Below are positions 17,764-26,298 of a stretch of DNA of 64,000 nucleotides, one piece after another. The DNA is from Chitinophagaceae bacterium UBA1931. Lineage in GTDB: Bacteria; Bacteroidota; Bacteroidia; Chitinophagales; Chitinophagaceae. Position 1 is the stretch's first letter. Each line of letters begins with the position of its first letter. The translations under genes were made by a program, and so were the position numbers. The notes beneath the pieces are model-generated. The model searched no databases and had not been told where the DNA came from. It saw nothing but the letters and a program-made list of their open reading frames with translations. Location: positions 124,001-188,000 of the forward strand of contig DDFJ01000001.1 in assembly GCA_002337125.1 (NCBI GenBank), given 5' to 3'.

Positions 17764-19092
17764 TTGATAAACGTGAAATTAGAAAAAGCATTATTTACAA
17801 GTATATTCTGGCGGGGAATTTATTTCCTGTCGGTAATGCTGTTGAATATTCTTGTTGCCCGTCATTTTCATTCTGACGGAAGCGGTAAGATTTATTACAT
17901 CATCAACATCTTTGCATTTGTTCAGATTATTATCAGCTTATGCCTGGAAGCGCCGATGGGTTATTACCTGTCGCAAAAAAAAATGAACGAAGCCCAGCTG
18001 TCTTTACTTGCAATTGGCTGGACGGCTTTCATTATGCTGCCGGTTTATTTTCTTATCCGTTATTTTACTTCGGCAATTGAAGTGCCTTTTGGCAGAGATA
18101 TGTTTTGTTTTTCTGCAACGGTTTTTCTCGCAGGCAATTTGCTGATCAGTTTTTTCATTGCTTTGCTCTATGCTAAAATGGATTTTAAATGGCCGAATAT
18201 TTTACTTGTTTCTGTAAACATATTTCTTGCTTTACTTGTTCCCAATAATTCAATTATCAGTGCTTACCTCGGTGATGATCAGTATGTAAAACTTTATTTC
18301 ACCGGATTCCTTGCACAAGGAATCCTGATGGCGTTGTTTTTCCTGGTTAAATATGTGAGAAGGAAAGATATCAGAATGATTCCGGCTGATTTACTTCTTC
18401 AGTTTATTTCATTTGCATTGATCAGTGTTGTTACCAATTCTATGACTTACTTAATGTACCGCATTGATTACTTTTTTGTGAATAAATATTGCTCTGCTGA
18501 AGAACTGGGTAATTATATACAGGCATGTAAACTGCAGCAAATGTTTTACATCATTCCGGCTATACTTGCTTCCGTTGTATTTCCAATGACTGCATCGGGC
18601 AGGAAGGAAGAGATGAATGAAAAGATGCAGTTACTTTCAAGAGGTCTGATTATCACTTACACACTGATATGTTTGCTGCTTGCTGCTACAAGTTACTGGC
18701 TTTTTCCTTTTGTGTTTGGACATACTTTCTCGAAAATGTATGTCCCGTTTGTTTTGTTGATCCCGGCTATCCTGTCATATTCGGTTGTGCATCTGCTTGC
18801 GGCCTATTATAGCGGGAAAAAAGTACTGAACATTAATTTTTGGGGGAATGTGATTGCTCTGGCAGTTATTGTAACAGGCGATATACTGCTCATTCCTGTT
18901 CTTGGAATAAACGGTGCGGCAATGGTGAGTAGTGTTGGCTATATCACTTACATGAGTTACATGATATTTGCTCATTCAAAAGAATATCAAAGCAGGTTTG
19001 CCGATTTTTTATTATTCAGGAGAAATGACTGGAATCTGCTGGTGAAAGTAATGGAAGAAAAATTTTTATCACAAAAACAGCAGGAATCATGA
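17764..19092 (+). CDS. Polysaccharide flippase, Wzx/MATE-like
   Basis: 442 residues with about twelve hydrophobic segments and few charges, typical of the MOP superfamily that flips lipid-linked oligosaccharides across the inner membrane. The N-terminal FWRGIYFLSVMLLNILVARHF resembles the first helix of Wzx proteins. The start is TTG at 17764 or GTG at 17773; no ATG is near, and the promoter favours the GTG. The downstream GT4 glycosyltransferase overlaps by 4 nt (ATGA), so the pair likely serves an exopolysaccharide or glycan pathway whose other genes are not in the immediate neighbourhood. Confidence 0.82.
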   Translation: MINVKLEKALFTSIFWRGIYFLSVMLLNILVARHFHSDGSGKIYYIINIFAFVQIIISLCLEAPMGYYLSQKKMNEAQLSLLAIGWTAFIMLPVYFLIRYFTSAIEVPFGRDMFCFSATVFLAGNLLISFFIALLYAKMDFKWPNILLVSVNIFLALLVPNNSIISAYLGDDQYVKLYFTGFLAQGILMALFFLVKYVRRKDIRMIPADLLLQFISFALISVVTNSMTYLMYRIDYFFVNKYCSAEELGNYIQACKLQQMFYIIPAILASVVFPMTASGRKEEMNEKMQLLSRGLIITYTLICLLLAATSYWLFPFVFGHTFSKMYVPFVLLIPAILSYSVVHLLAAYYSGKKVLNINFWGNVIALAVIVTGDILLIPVLGINGAAMVSSVGYITYMSYMIFAHSKEYQSRFADFLLFRRNDWNLLVKVMEEKFLSQKQQES

Positions 19093-20252
19093 AAGTGCTC
19101 TGGCTTTGCAGCTGGTATCCCAGTTCTGCTGATCCTTACGATGGAGATTTTGTAGAGCGCCATGCAAGGTCATTGGCTTTGCACAATTATGTTGATGTGA
19201 TTCATATTCCCCAAACAGTTCATTTGCTTAAAAACCGGGAACTGAAAAATGAAGCAAAAGAAGAAAATAATCTGCATGCTCAGATAAATTATATCCCATT
19301 TCGGTTTGCATCAATTAAACCTGTTGCACATCTTTTTTATAATCTTTCTTATTATTCAAACCTCTACAGCACTTTAAAAAAGTATATCAGGGAAAAGGGT
19401 ATGCCTGATCTTGTGCATGTACATGTTCCTGTAAAAATGGGAGCGGGGGCTATATGGCTGAAGCAAAAATTCAATATTCCTTTTGTTGTTACCGAGCATT
19501 CAACAGTTTATATCAAAGAGAGCTTTGATCGTTATGAAAAAAGAAGCTGGTATTTCCGCTCGTCAACAAAAAAAGTATTTGAACAGGCTGATGCAGTGTT
19601 TAGTGTATCAATGTATCACAGGAAATTACTGGAACAATTATTCAACTTAAAAGGGAAGCCATATATTATCCGTAATGCAGTTGATGTCAAAATGTTTTAC
19701 CCTGTACATGAAATTAACCAGGTTAAAAGATTTGTGCATGTTTCAATGATGTTCCCGTTTAAGAACGTTGAAGGAATTTTGAATGCTCTTGCGTTGCTTA
19801 ATCAAACAAACAGTAACTGGCAAATGCAGTTCATTGGCCCTTCATCAGAAGAATACAGGCAACTGGCAACCACACTTGGATTGGATAAACAGGTTGAATG
19901 GAAAGGAACTCTTTCTTATACAGAAGTGGCCAGGCATATGCAGGCAGCAGATGCATTAGTACATTTCAGTCATTATGAAAACCTTCCCTGTGTGGTGAAT
20001 GAAGCTTTGTGTTGTGGAATACCTGTTATTTCATCTGATGTGGGAGGTATATCAGAACTGATTACTGAAACCAATGGCATTTTAGTAGAAAAAAATAATA
20101 CAAAACAGCTTGCTGAAGCTTTAAATTATTTTCTGCAGAATGCTGATCGGTTTAATAAAAACACAATCAGTGCTGAAGCAGCAGCACAGTTTAATTATTC
20201 AGTAATTGGCAAACAGATGATTGATCTTTATAAGGAAGTCCTGGGCAATTAG
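19089..20252 (+). CDS. Glycosyltransferase family 4 protein
   Basis: 387 residues of GT-B fold. The N-terminal domain starts WLCSWYPSSADPYDGDFVERHA, and the C-terminal nucleotide-sugar site shows the GT4 pattern EALCCGIPVISSDVGGISELI near residues 308-328, with the E-x7-E glutamates. It transfers a sugar with retention of configuration; donor and acceptor are unknown. It overlaps the flippase gene by 4 nt, and its 3' end overlaps the convergent acyl-CoA-binding protein gene by 4 nt. Confidence 0.87.
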   Translation: MKVLWLCSWYPSSADPYDGDFVERHARSLALHNYVDVIHIPQTVHLLKNRELKNEAKEENNLHAQINYIPFRFASIKPVAHLFYNLSYYSNLYSTLKKYIREKGMPDLVHVHVPVKMGAGAIWLKQKFNIPFVVTEHSTVYIKESFDRYEKRSWYFRSSTKKVFEQADAVFSVSMYHRKLLEQLFNLKGKPYIIRNAVDVKMFYPVHEINQVKRFVHVSMMFPFKNVEGILNALALLNQTNSNWQMQFIGPSSEEYRQLATTLGLDKQVEWKGTLSYTEVARHMQAADALVHFSHYENLPCVVNEALCCGIPVISSDVGGISELITETNGILVEKNNTKQLAEALNYFLQNADRFNKNTISAEAAAQFNYSVIGKQMIDLYKEVLGN

Positions 20253-20506
20253 CTTTTCAGTTTCTGTACCAGTTCAACGTATTGCTGCATGGCTTCTTCT
20301 TTTGTTTTTCCCTTCAATTCTTCCCATGCTTGGTATTTTGCTTTTGCCACAAAGTCAAATGGATTAGCAGGAGCATCAATATTGATATCGCCTTCAGTTG
20401 CCTGTTTGTATAAAGAATAAAGTTGTAATAAAGTGTCGTTGCTTGGTTTTTCACTTAGTGTTTTACTTTCAGCAACCGCTTCTTCGAAAAGTTGTTTAAG
20501 GTCCAT
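20249..20506 (-). CDS. Acyl-CoA-binding protein
   Basis: 85 residues, the exact size of a single-domain ACBP. The core motif is present as YSLYKQATEGDIN (about 46-58; family Y-x-L-Y-KQAT-x-GD), then KYQAWEELKGKTKEEA (about 73-85 region), containing the conserved lysine, tryptophan and GKTKEEA. It binds long-chain acyl-CoA esters in the cytosol. ACBPs are ubiquitous in eukaryotes and patchy in bacteria. It lies downstream of a GNAT gene (36 nt) in an operon-like run with an M20 hydrolase. Confidence 0.9.
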   Translation of the reverse strand: MDLKQLFEEAVAESKTLSEKPSNDTLLQLYSLYKQATEGDINIDAPANPFDFVAKAKYQAWEELKGKTKEEAMQQYVELVQKLKS

Positions 20507-20542
20507 CTTGAAATCTTTTAGCGAAAATAGGGGAAAGTAGTG

Positions 20543-21055
20543 TCAGATTCTTTTTTCCAGTATTGCAAATTCCAGTTTTTGCAAATGATTACCAGTCAAA
20601 CCATCTTCATTAAAATCTTTCCGTTCGCCTGTATCAACAAAACCATGGCGTTTGTACCATGCAATCAGTTCATCCCTCACTGAAATGACGCTCATATAAA
20701 CAGTCTCACAACCAACTTCTTTTGCATGATCTTCGGCTGCCTGCAATAATAGTTTACCTGTGCCTTTTCCCTGTAACCTGGGCGATACACTGAGCATTCC
20801 AAGATATAACCTGTTGCCGTGCTTTTGCAAATTCACTGTGCCAACAATATTGTTATTTTCATCCGTACATTTTAGTGTTGTGCTACCAGGTAAATTCATT
20901 GTTTCAATCACATTGTTATCATCTGTGCGCCTGTTTCCTCCAATCAAATGTGCTTCTGTTGTCCAGCCTTCTTTTGAACTTTCGCCACGATAAGCACTGT
21001 TCAGTAAGTCAACAATATCTTTTACATCGGCAATTGTTACTTTCTCAATTTTCAT
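20543..21055 (-). CDS. GNAT family N-acetyltransferase
   Basis: 170 residues from the ATG at 21055 (MKIEKVTIADVKDI); a TTG at 21076 would add seven residues but gives no better start. The acetyl-CoA-binding motif A is LQGKGTGKLLLQAAEDHA, and the late YKRHGFVDTGER motif is also typical. Acceptor unknown. It follows the M20 hydrolase by 23 nt and precedes the acyl-CoA-binding protein gene. Confidence 0.85.
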   Translation of the reverse strand: MKIEKVTIADVKDIVDLLNSAYRGESSKEGWTTEAHLIGGNRRTDDNNVIETMNLPGSTTLKCTDENNNIVGTVNLQKHGNRLYLGMLSVSPRLQGKGTGKLLLQAAEDHAKEVGCETVYMSVISVRDELIAWYKRHGFVDTGERKDFNEDGLTGNHLQKLEFAILEKRI

Positions 21056-21078
21056 ACAATTATTTTTCTGCTGCAAAA

Positions 21079-22530
21079 TTAATCCCTGTAGTTTAATGCT
21101 GGTTTCCTGTCGCCAAGTAATGCTTTGTATTGATAATCGCCCAGCATTTGTTTAAACTCAGTTTTTGCTTTTTCAATTAATTCAGGGTGAAGGAATAAAT
21201 CAATAGCTGTCATTGCCATTGTTTTTGCAGAAACCATCATTCCTTTTGTTCCGATTTCTGTTCCACCACAGGCAACTGCCTGCCAGCTATGTGCAGGTGT
21301 GCCGGGTACCCATGTAGCAGTGCGTAAACCAACAGTTGGTACGGCATAACTTACATCGCCCACATCGGTACTTCCTCCGCCTGCATCCATTTCAACCTTA
21401 AGTGGTTTAATGATACCAGCATTTGAAATTGAAGGAGCGTTAAATGTAAACGTTGATTGAATTTTCTTTGCAAATTCCATTTCTTCAGGGGTATAAACAA
21501 CTCCTCCCGTTTTTTCAAGATTTTTCTGCATTACTTCTGCAAGTGTTTTGTTCAGCAGCAGATCATGTGTTCCTCCAATCATTTCATATTCCATTTTTGT
21601 ATCTGTTCCAAGTGCAGCACCGTTGGCAGCATTTACCACACGTTGAAAAATACTTTGAACAACATCTCTCTTTGGATGACGTACATAATAATAAACTTCA
21701 GCAAAATCGGGCACAACATTCGGTGCTTTACCACCATTGGTGATTACATAATGAATGCGTGTTTCCTGAGGAATATGTTCACGCATCATGTTTACCATAT
21801 TATCCATTGCTTCAACTCCATCTAATGCCGAACGGCCACGTTCAGGCGATGCAGCTGCATGTGCAGAAATGCCATAGAAACGAAATTTAGCCGACATATT
21901 TGCCAGCGCACTCGTCATCGTTACTCCATTCTCATTGCCGGGGTGCCAGTGAATGGCAACATCCACATCTTTAAACAAACCTGCTCTTACTAAATACACT
22001 TTGCCACTGCCGCCTTCTTCTGCAGGACAGCCAAATACTTTAATGGTTCCGGTTAATTTTTTCTCTTCTATTAATTTCTTAATTGCAATACCTGATGCTA
22101 CTGAAGCCACACCAAATAAATGATGGCCGCATGCATGACCAGCCTCTTTTCCTGCACTGGTTTTAACAGGTGCATTTGTTTGCGACAAACCGGGCAGCGC
22201 ATCAAACTCTGCTAAGATGGCAATAACTGGCTTGCCGCTGCCATATGTAGCTACAAAAGCTGTTGGTATACCTGCAACTCCTGCTTCAACTGTAAAACCA
22301 TTATCCTGTAAATCTTTCTGAAGTAAGGCACTGCTTTTTGTTTCCTTGTAACCAACTTCAGCATAATCCCAGATTTGCAGCGCCATTGTTTTATAATGAT
22401 CGTAGTTCGACTGAATTTGAGTAGTAGCCTGGTTTTTAAACTGATCGTCTTTTGAAACAGTTTGTTTTTTTTGGGCAAAAAGACTGATTGATAAAAATAA
22501 AAAGACAGGTAACAGCAATTTACTTCTCAT
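21079..22530 (-). CDS. Exported M20D-type amidohydrolase
   Basis: 483 residues with a signal peptide (1-19, ending LFAQ). Metal ligands of the M20 family are seen as HACGHHLFG, the catalytic acidic pair PAEEGGSGK, and the late GGGSTDVGDV with PAHSW. It groups with AbgB/IAA-amino-acid hydrolase-like enzymes that cut amide bonds of N-acyl or p-aminobenzoyl-glutamate-type substrates. Exported location and substrate are inferred. It is the first gene of a run M20 / GNAT / ACBP. Confidence 0.88.
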   Translation of the reverse strand: MRSKLLLPVFLFLSISLFAQKKQTVSKDDQFKNQATTQIQSNYDHYKTMALQIWDYAEVGYKETKSSALLQKDLQDNGFTVEAGVAGIPTAFVATYGSGKPVIAILAEFDALPGLSQTNAPVKTSAGKEAGHACGHHLFGVASVASGIAIKKLIEEKKLTGTIKVFGCPAEEGGSGKVYLVRAGLFKDVDVAIHWHPGNENGVTMTSALANMSAKFRFYGISAHAAASPERGRSALDGVEAMDNMVNMMREHIPQETRIHYVITNGGKAPNVVPDFAEVYYYVRHPKRDVVQSIFQRVVNAANGAALGTDTKMEYEMIGGTHDLLLNKTLAEVMQKNLEKTGGVVYTPEEMEFAKKIQSTFTFNAPSISNAGIIKPLKVEMDAGGGSTDVGDVSYAVPTVGLRTATWVPGTPAHSWQAVACGGTEIGTKGMMVSAKTMAMTAIDLFLHPELIEKAKTEFKQMLGDYQYKALLGDRKPALNYRD

Positions 22531-22659
22531 GTTGTTGGTTTTTGGAAAACACGGAAGTTAAGAATCAATGCCTGAAAAAAAACAATCAATTTAAAAAATA
22601 CAGGAATGGTTTTATGCTGTAATGATCAGTTATATATAAATGATGAGCAACACAAAAAA

Positions 22660-22992
22660 TCAGCTCATTAAATCATACATGCCTTTAAATACACATACAA
22701 CGCCAATGATAGTAAGACCATACAGGGCAAAATCAAAGCCGGTATCACTATTAAAAAACAGTAGTGTAACAAAGCATCCAAGCGACAGTAATGCAATGCC
22801 GATGCCACAAAACACGAATGCTGTATTTCTTTTCTTTTCGAGAAGTTGTTTCCATTTCTGAAGAGCTTCCTGGATAAGATTTTCAGGAACACCTGTTTGC
22901 TGAAAACGAAGAGAAATTTCGTCAATGGTAAGTCCTTGTTTTTTCCAGGACAATAATTGGGCATAATGATCCTGCAGGTTGGTTGGTTGCAT
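22660..22992 (-). CDS. Small hypothetical membrane protein
   Basis: 110 residues from the ATG at 22992 (MQPTNLQDHYAQ). The frame is open further upstream, but the extension is a poor start. The N-terminal half is helical (LLSWKKQGLTIDEISLRFQQTGVPENLI), resembling a small helical ligand-binding or dimerising segment; then two TM helices follow (about 60-80 and 86-105). No family recognised. Confidence 0.55.
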   Translation of the reverse strand: MQPTNLQDHYAQLLSWKKQGLTIDEISLRFQQTGVPENLIQEALQKWKQLLEKKRNTAFVFCGIGIALLSLGCFVTLLFFNSDTGFDFALYGLTIIGVVCVFKGMYDLMS

Positions 22993-23100
22993 GGCAAGTT
23001 TCGTTTGCAGAAAATTAATTTTTTTCCCGGAAGTATCAAAAAAATGGGAATGAAATTTTTCTTTTACCGGAGCTATGGTAAGTAGTAATAGGATTATAAA

Positions 23101-23145
23101 CAAACAGTCAGCCAATATAGTAAGTGGCTGACTGTTTGCTTATAA
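23101..23145 (-). terminator. Terminator of the repeat lipoprotein gene
   Basis: A 14-bp perfect stem, CAAACAGTCAGCCA paired with TGGCTGACTGTTTG around a 10-nt loop. On the minus strand it is followed by TTTATAAT, and it lies just after the stop at 23160. Confidence 0.8.
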
Positions 23146-23159
23146 GAAAAGCTGTTTTG

Positions 23160-24665
23160 TTAATTCTGAACCGGAACGTCAAATACACCTTCTGTAACGG
23201 TAACTGTTGCCGTTCCTCCACCAGTTGCCGCAAGTTTACCACTGAAAGTACCTTTTGCCCTTGTTGAAGTGACGCTGGTTACAACAATTGAAAATGAAGG
23301 GTTCGTAGTGCCTGCTGCATTGCTTATTGTTTGGTATAATTCTATCACATCCTTTGAATAAATAACTCCTATATAATATCCAGATGATGTTCCAGTAAAT
23401 CCTTTTTCATTATAAGTACCAGGAGTAATATCTGAACCATTTACTTTCATAATGTTTATAGAAAATTGCTGACTCGTGCTTGCAGTATTAACGCCAATAA
23501 CGTTTAGCAGACTTGTTACAGGGTTTACTCCTGTATTTTTTGTAGTAGCATTTGCCTGTTCAGAAAAATCTATCAAAGTGCCATTAATTTTACATTTATA
23601 AATCGCTGCTCCTGCCGGTGCTGCAGCAACTGTTACAGAAAAACTGCAGCCATTACTGTTTAAAATATAAGTGTTGCTTCCTTCAGCAGTTGGTGTGCCA
23701 GTTCCTGTAAGTATAACATTCTGTATGCCTGTAGTGGTGAATGTTCCTGATGCGGCAAAGCTGATACCATTTGCTGTATTTGTACTGATACTGTAAGCCC
23801 CGGGAGTTGTAACATTTACCTGGATCGTAGCTGTATTTGAATTTGTTAATGCAGTTGATGCGGTATAAGTGCCATTTAACACCACACCTGTACAATTGCC
23901 GGTGCCACCGGAAAAAGTATATACCGATGGACCTGATACTGCTACTGTAAATGTGCAGGTTGAACTGCCTGTTTTTACAGTAAACAAAAGATTGCCGGTT
24001 GCTGTTGGTTTACCACTTCCTTTCAAAATTACCTGTTGAGCGCCAGTGCTTGTAAAAATGCCACTTGCAGTAAAGTACATTCCCGAAATGGTGTCCGTTT
24101 TAATTGTATAAGTGCCCGCTGTGGTTACGTTTACATTTACGCTGACAGTATTGGAACTGTTAAGAGCAAGGTCTTTACCATAAGAACCGTTTACTGTAAA
24201 ACTGCTGCATGTTGATGGAGAGCCGGATAATGCATACACAGCTGGTTGCGGAGCTGTGTCCAGTACGTCAACGCTGAACATACATCCTGTAAGGTTGTTG
24301 CCGGGAATCAACATAAAATCATCCGTACCTGAAGTAACAGGAGTTCCTTTTGCTGTTAATACAATGTTTTGTACGCCTGTTGAAAGAAAGGTGCCGGACC
24401 CGGTAAAATAATAACCATTTAATGTATCGGTAGTAATGTTGTATGATCCTTTTTCAGTCACAGTAACTTCAATAGTTACAGTGTTTGATGCTGATAATGC
24501 AGCTCCCTTTACGAAATTGCCTGCAAGTGTTGCTGATGTGCAGGAGCCGGGCGAACCACCAAGTGTAAATGTGCTGGTTGTTTTAGAAGGCGTTTCATAA
24601 GATTTTTCCTTGCCGCATGAAAGGAATAAGAGGATAGCACAAATGAAAAAGTAAGTTTTATTCAT
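23160..24665 (-). CDS. Lipoprotein with three tandem beta-rich repeats
   Basis: 501 residues from the ATG at 24665; upstream in-frame sequence is discarded because MNKTYFFICAILLFLSCGKE is a complete lipoprotein signal with lipobox Cys at about 17. Three tandem units of about 90-105 residues run from roughly 30 to 330. Each carries a pattern like Y-x-L-x-G-x-x-x-x-C, N-G-x-Y-x-x-x-x-x-L, S-N-T-V, G-T-Y-x-I-x-T-x-T, and F-x-x-x-G-x-Q-x-V-x-L, with a closing C-x-F-x-V. A different C-terminal domain of about 150 residues begins YKCKINGTLIDF. Cysteine pairs per repeat suggest a disulfide each. Function unknown; outer-membrane surface lipoprotein is likely. Confidence 0.65.
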   Translation of the reverse strand: MNKTYFFICAILLFLSCGKEKSYETPSKTTSTFTLGGSPGSCTSATLAGNFVKGAALSASNTVTIEVTVTEKGSYNITTDTLNGYYFTGSGTFLSTGVQNIVLTAKGTPVTSGTDDFMLIPGNNLTGCMFSVDVLDTAPQPAVYALSGSPSTCSSFTVNGSYGKDLALNSSNTVSVNVNVTTAGTYTIKTDTISGMYFTASGIFTSTGAQQVILKGSGKPTATGNLLFTVKTGSSTCTFTVAVSGPSVYTFSGGTGNCTGVVLNGTYTASTALTNSNTATIQVNVTTPGAYSISTNTANGISFAASGTFTTTGIQNVILTGTGTPTAEGSNTYILNSNGCSFSVTVAAAPAGAAIYKCKINGTLIDFSEQANATTKNTGVNPVTSLLNVIGVNTASTSQQFSINIMKVNGSDITPGTYNEKGFTGTSSGYYIGVIYSKDVIELYQTISNAAGTTNPSFSIVVTSVTSTRAKGTFSGKLAATGGGTATVTVTEGVFDVPVQN

Positions 24666-24700
24666 GGTTGCTTGTTTTCTATTTTTCAGAAAGTTGCTCA

Positions 24701-24708
24701 CAAATTTA
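24701..24708 (-). promoter_or_regulatory. -7 element of the repeat lipoprotein gene
   Basis: On the minus strand it reads TAAATTTG, an exact TAnnTTTG, 35 nt before the ATG at 24665. No good TTTG at the -33 position. Confidence 0.5.
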
Positions 24709-24843
24709 TAGGTTTCATATATGTGGATGATAAAAAGCAGGGTAATTGTGAATAATAATCTTTCTGACATTCATCATTCAATCGTTTGACAGCACTCATT
24801 GCACAGGCAGATTTAATTAAGTTGATTTGTAGAAATCCTGGTT

Positions 24844-25230
24844 ATGAACAAACTACTGATGATTCTTGCAGCTTTCATCGTTATCACTGCTGTTCCCTGC
24901 GGATTAATGATGATGATTAAACCCGATGGAAGTTTACTTCAGCTCGATATAAATCTCATCAACCATTCTTTCCTTCGTAATTATTTTGTACCGGGTCTTG
25001 CACTTACTTTTTTTGCAGGCGGAGTAAATCTTTATGCTTTTCTGCAGTTATGGAAGAAGCAGAAAACTGCTTTGCTTTGGTGTATTACCGGAGGCCTGAT
25101 GATGATTGCATTTGAAGTGGTGCAGATTGCTGTAATACAAACCTTTTCCTGGCTGCAGCTTGTTTACCTGCTCTGTGGATTTTTTATGGTGCTGGTTGCA
25201 CTCCAGTTAAAACACAAAGAGCTGATTTAA
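24844..25230 (+). CDS. Hypothetical four-helix membrane protein
   Basis: 128 residues with four predicted TM helices (about 4-24, 46-66, 77-97, 101-120) and short loops. No motif or family recognised. It is monocistronic between a divergent lipoprotein gene and a convergent SDR gene. Confidence 0.6.
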   Translation: MNKLLMILAAFIVITAVPCGLMMMIKPDGSLLQLDINLINHSFLRNYFVPGLALTFFAGGVNLYAFLQLWKKQKTALLWCITGGLMMIAFEVVQIAVIQTFSWLQLVYLLCGFFMVLVALQLKHKELI

Positions 25231-25275
25231 ACAAAAGCTCAAATCAACTCTTTGGAAAATTTATTTGCGAAAATC

Positions 25276-26031
25276 TCAGCTGTTAATACCGCCGCTTACT
25301 TCTATGCGCTGACCGGTAATCCACTTGGCATCTTCGGTACACAGAAATGCAACAACAGAACCAATATCATCTGCACGACCAACTCTGCCCAATGGTGATA
25401 AACCGCTCATGCGTTCTTTTGCCTGTGGATTGTTCCTGATAAATGCATTGTTGAAATCGGTTTCAACTGGTCCGGGTGCAACTACATTGGCTGTAATTCC
25501 TTTTGCGCCCAGTTCTTTTGCCAGGTATTTGGTTAATACTTCAATGGCTCCTTTCATGGATGCATATACGGAATAACCGGGGTTTGAAAACCGTGTTGTG
25601 CCCGATGAAATATTGATTATGCTGCCGCCACTGTTTAAAAGGGGAACTGATTTTTGTGTAAGAAAATAAACGCCTTTGTAATGAACGTTCAGAAAATCAT
25701 TGAAGAGTTCTTCCGTTACCTGTTCAAACGGAACTGTAGCTCCCATACCTGCATTGTTGATAAGGAAATCGAAGGATGAAACATTCCATTTGCCCAGCAA
25801 CGTTTGTTTCAGCTCATTGATAAATGCATCCAGCGATTGAAAATCGCTCATGTTTAAATGAAGTGCTGCTGCTTTTTGTCCAAGTGTTTCGATTTCCTGA
25901 ACGGTTTTTTCTGCTTTTTCACGGTTGTTGTTGTAGGTAACAATTACATCGATTCCTTTTTTTGCGATGCTTGTGGCCATGTCTTTACCAAGTCCACGAC
26001 TTCCACCTGTAACTACTGCTATTTTGCTCAT
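25276..26031 (-). CDS. SDR family oxidoreductase
   Basis: 251 residues from the ATG at 26031 (MSKIAVVTGGSRGLG); the open frame upstream does not fit the family. TGGSRGLG at 8-15, NNAG at 92-95, catalytic S143, Y156, K160 (YASMK), and the C-terminal TGQRIEVSGGINS are those of classical FabG-like SDRs. Substrate unknown; it resembles stand-alone glucose/3-oxoacyl-type dehydrogenases more than fatty-acid-operon FabG. On the minus strand TAACTTTA just upstream is a weak -7 candidate. Confidence 0.85.
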   Translation of the reverse strand: MSKIAVVTGGSRGLGKDMATSIAKKGIDVIVTYNNNREKAEKTVQEIETLGQKAAALHLNMSDFQSLDAFINELKQTLLGKWNVSSFDFLINNAGMGATVPFEQVTEELFNDFLNVHYKGVYFLTQKSVPLLNSGGSIINISSGTTRFSNPGYSVYASMKGAIEVLTKYLAKELGAKGITANVVAPGPVETDFNNAFIRNNPQAKERMSGLSPLGRVGRADDIGSVVAFLCTEDAKWITGQRIEVSGGINS

Positions 26032-26214
26032 ATTGATTGTTTGAACGATAAAGTTAGATGAATGTGCAAGTTTGATGATGCGATAGATGATGTACGGATA
26101 GTTTTTTGTGAAAACGGGACCTTGAAGTGTGCGACGCAACAGTCGATGCCCGTTGCTGCAAATGCCGGTCACAAAAAAAGCATAGAAAAACGAAGTTTTT
26201 TCTTGTTTAAACCG

Positions 26215-26240
26215 CCGTTGGGGTTTGATACCGCCAACGG
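26215..26240. repeat. Inverted repeat upstream of the lepA promoter
   Basis: CCGTTGG and CCAACGG are separated by 12 nt and end 22 nt upstream of the lepA -7 box. It may be an operator or merely a stem; it has no T-run, so it is not a typical terminator. Confidence 0.4.
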
Positions 26241-26262
26241 GTTAATGGTGGGTAAATTCCAT

Positions 26263-26270
26263 TATCTTTG
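26263..26270 (+). promoter_or_regulatory. -7 element of lepA
   Basis: TATCTTTG matches TAnnTTTG exactly, 28 nt before the ATG. The identical octamer precedes the SRP RNA gene at the right distance, which supports it. The -33 element is weak. Confidence 0.6.
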
Positions 26271-26298
26271 CCGCCTTGTAAAATGAGGAATTCTGTTC

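Noticed and set aside
21453..21825. Two overlapping forward open frames, 96 and 122 codons
   Set aside because: Both lie antisense to the M20 hydrolase gene, which has clear metal-ligand motifs across this stretch.
26032..26172. N-terminal extension of the SDR gene by 47 residues
   Set aside because: The family starts at MSKIAVVTGG; the extension has no similarity and crosses a weak promoter.
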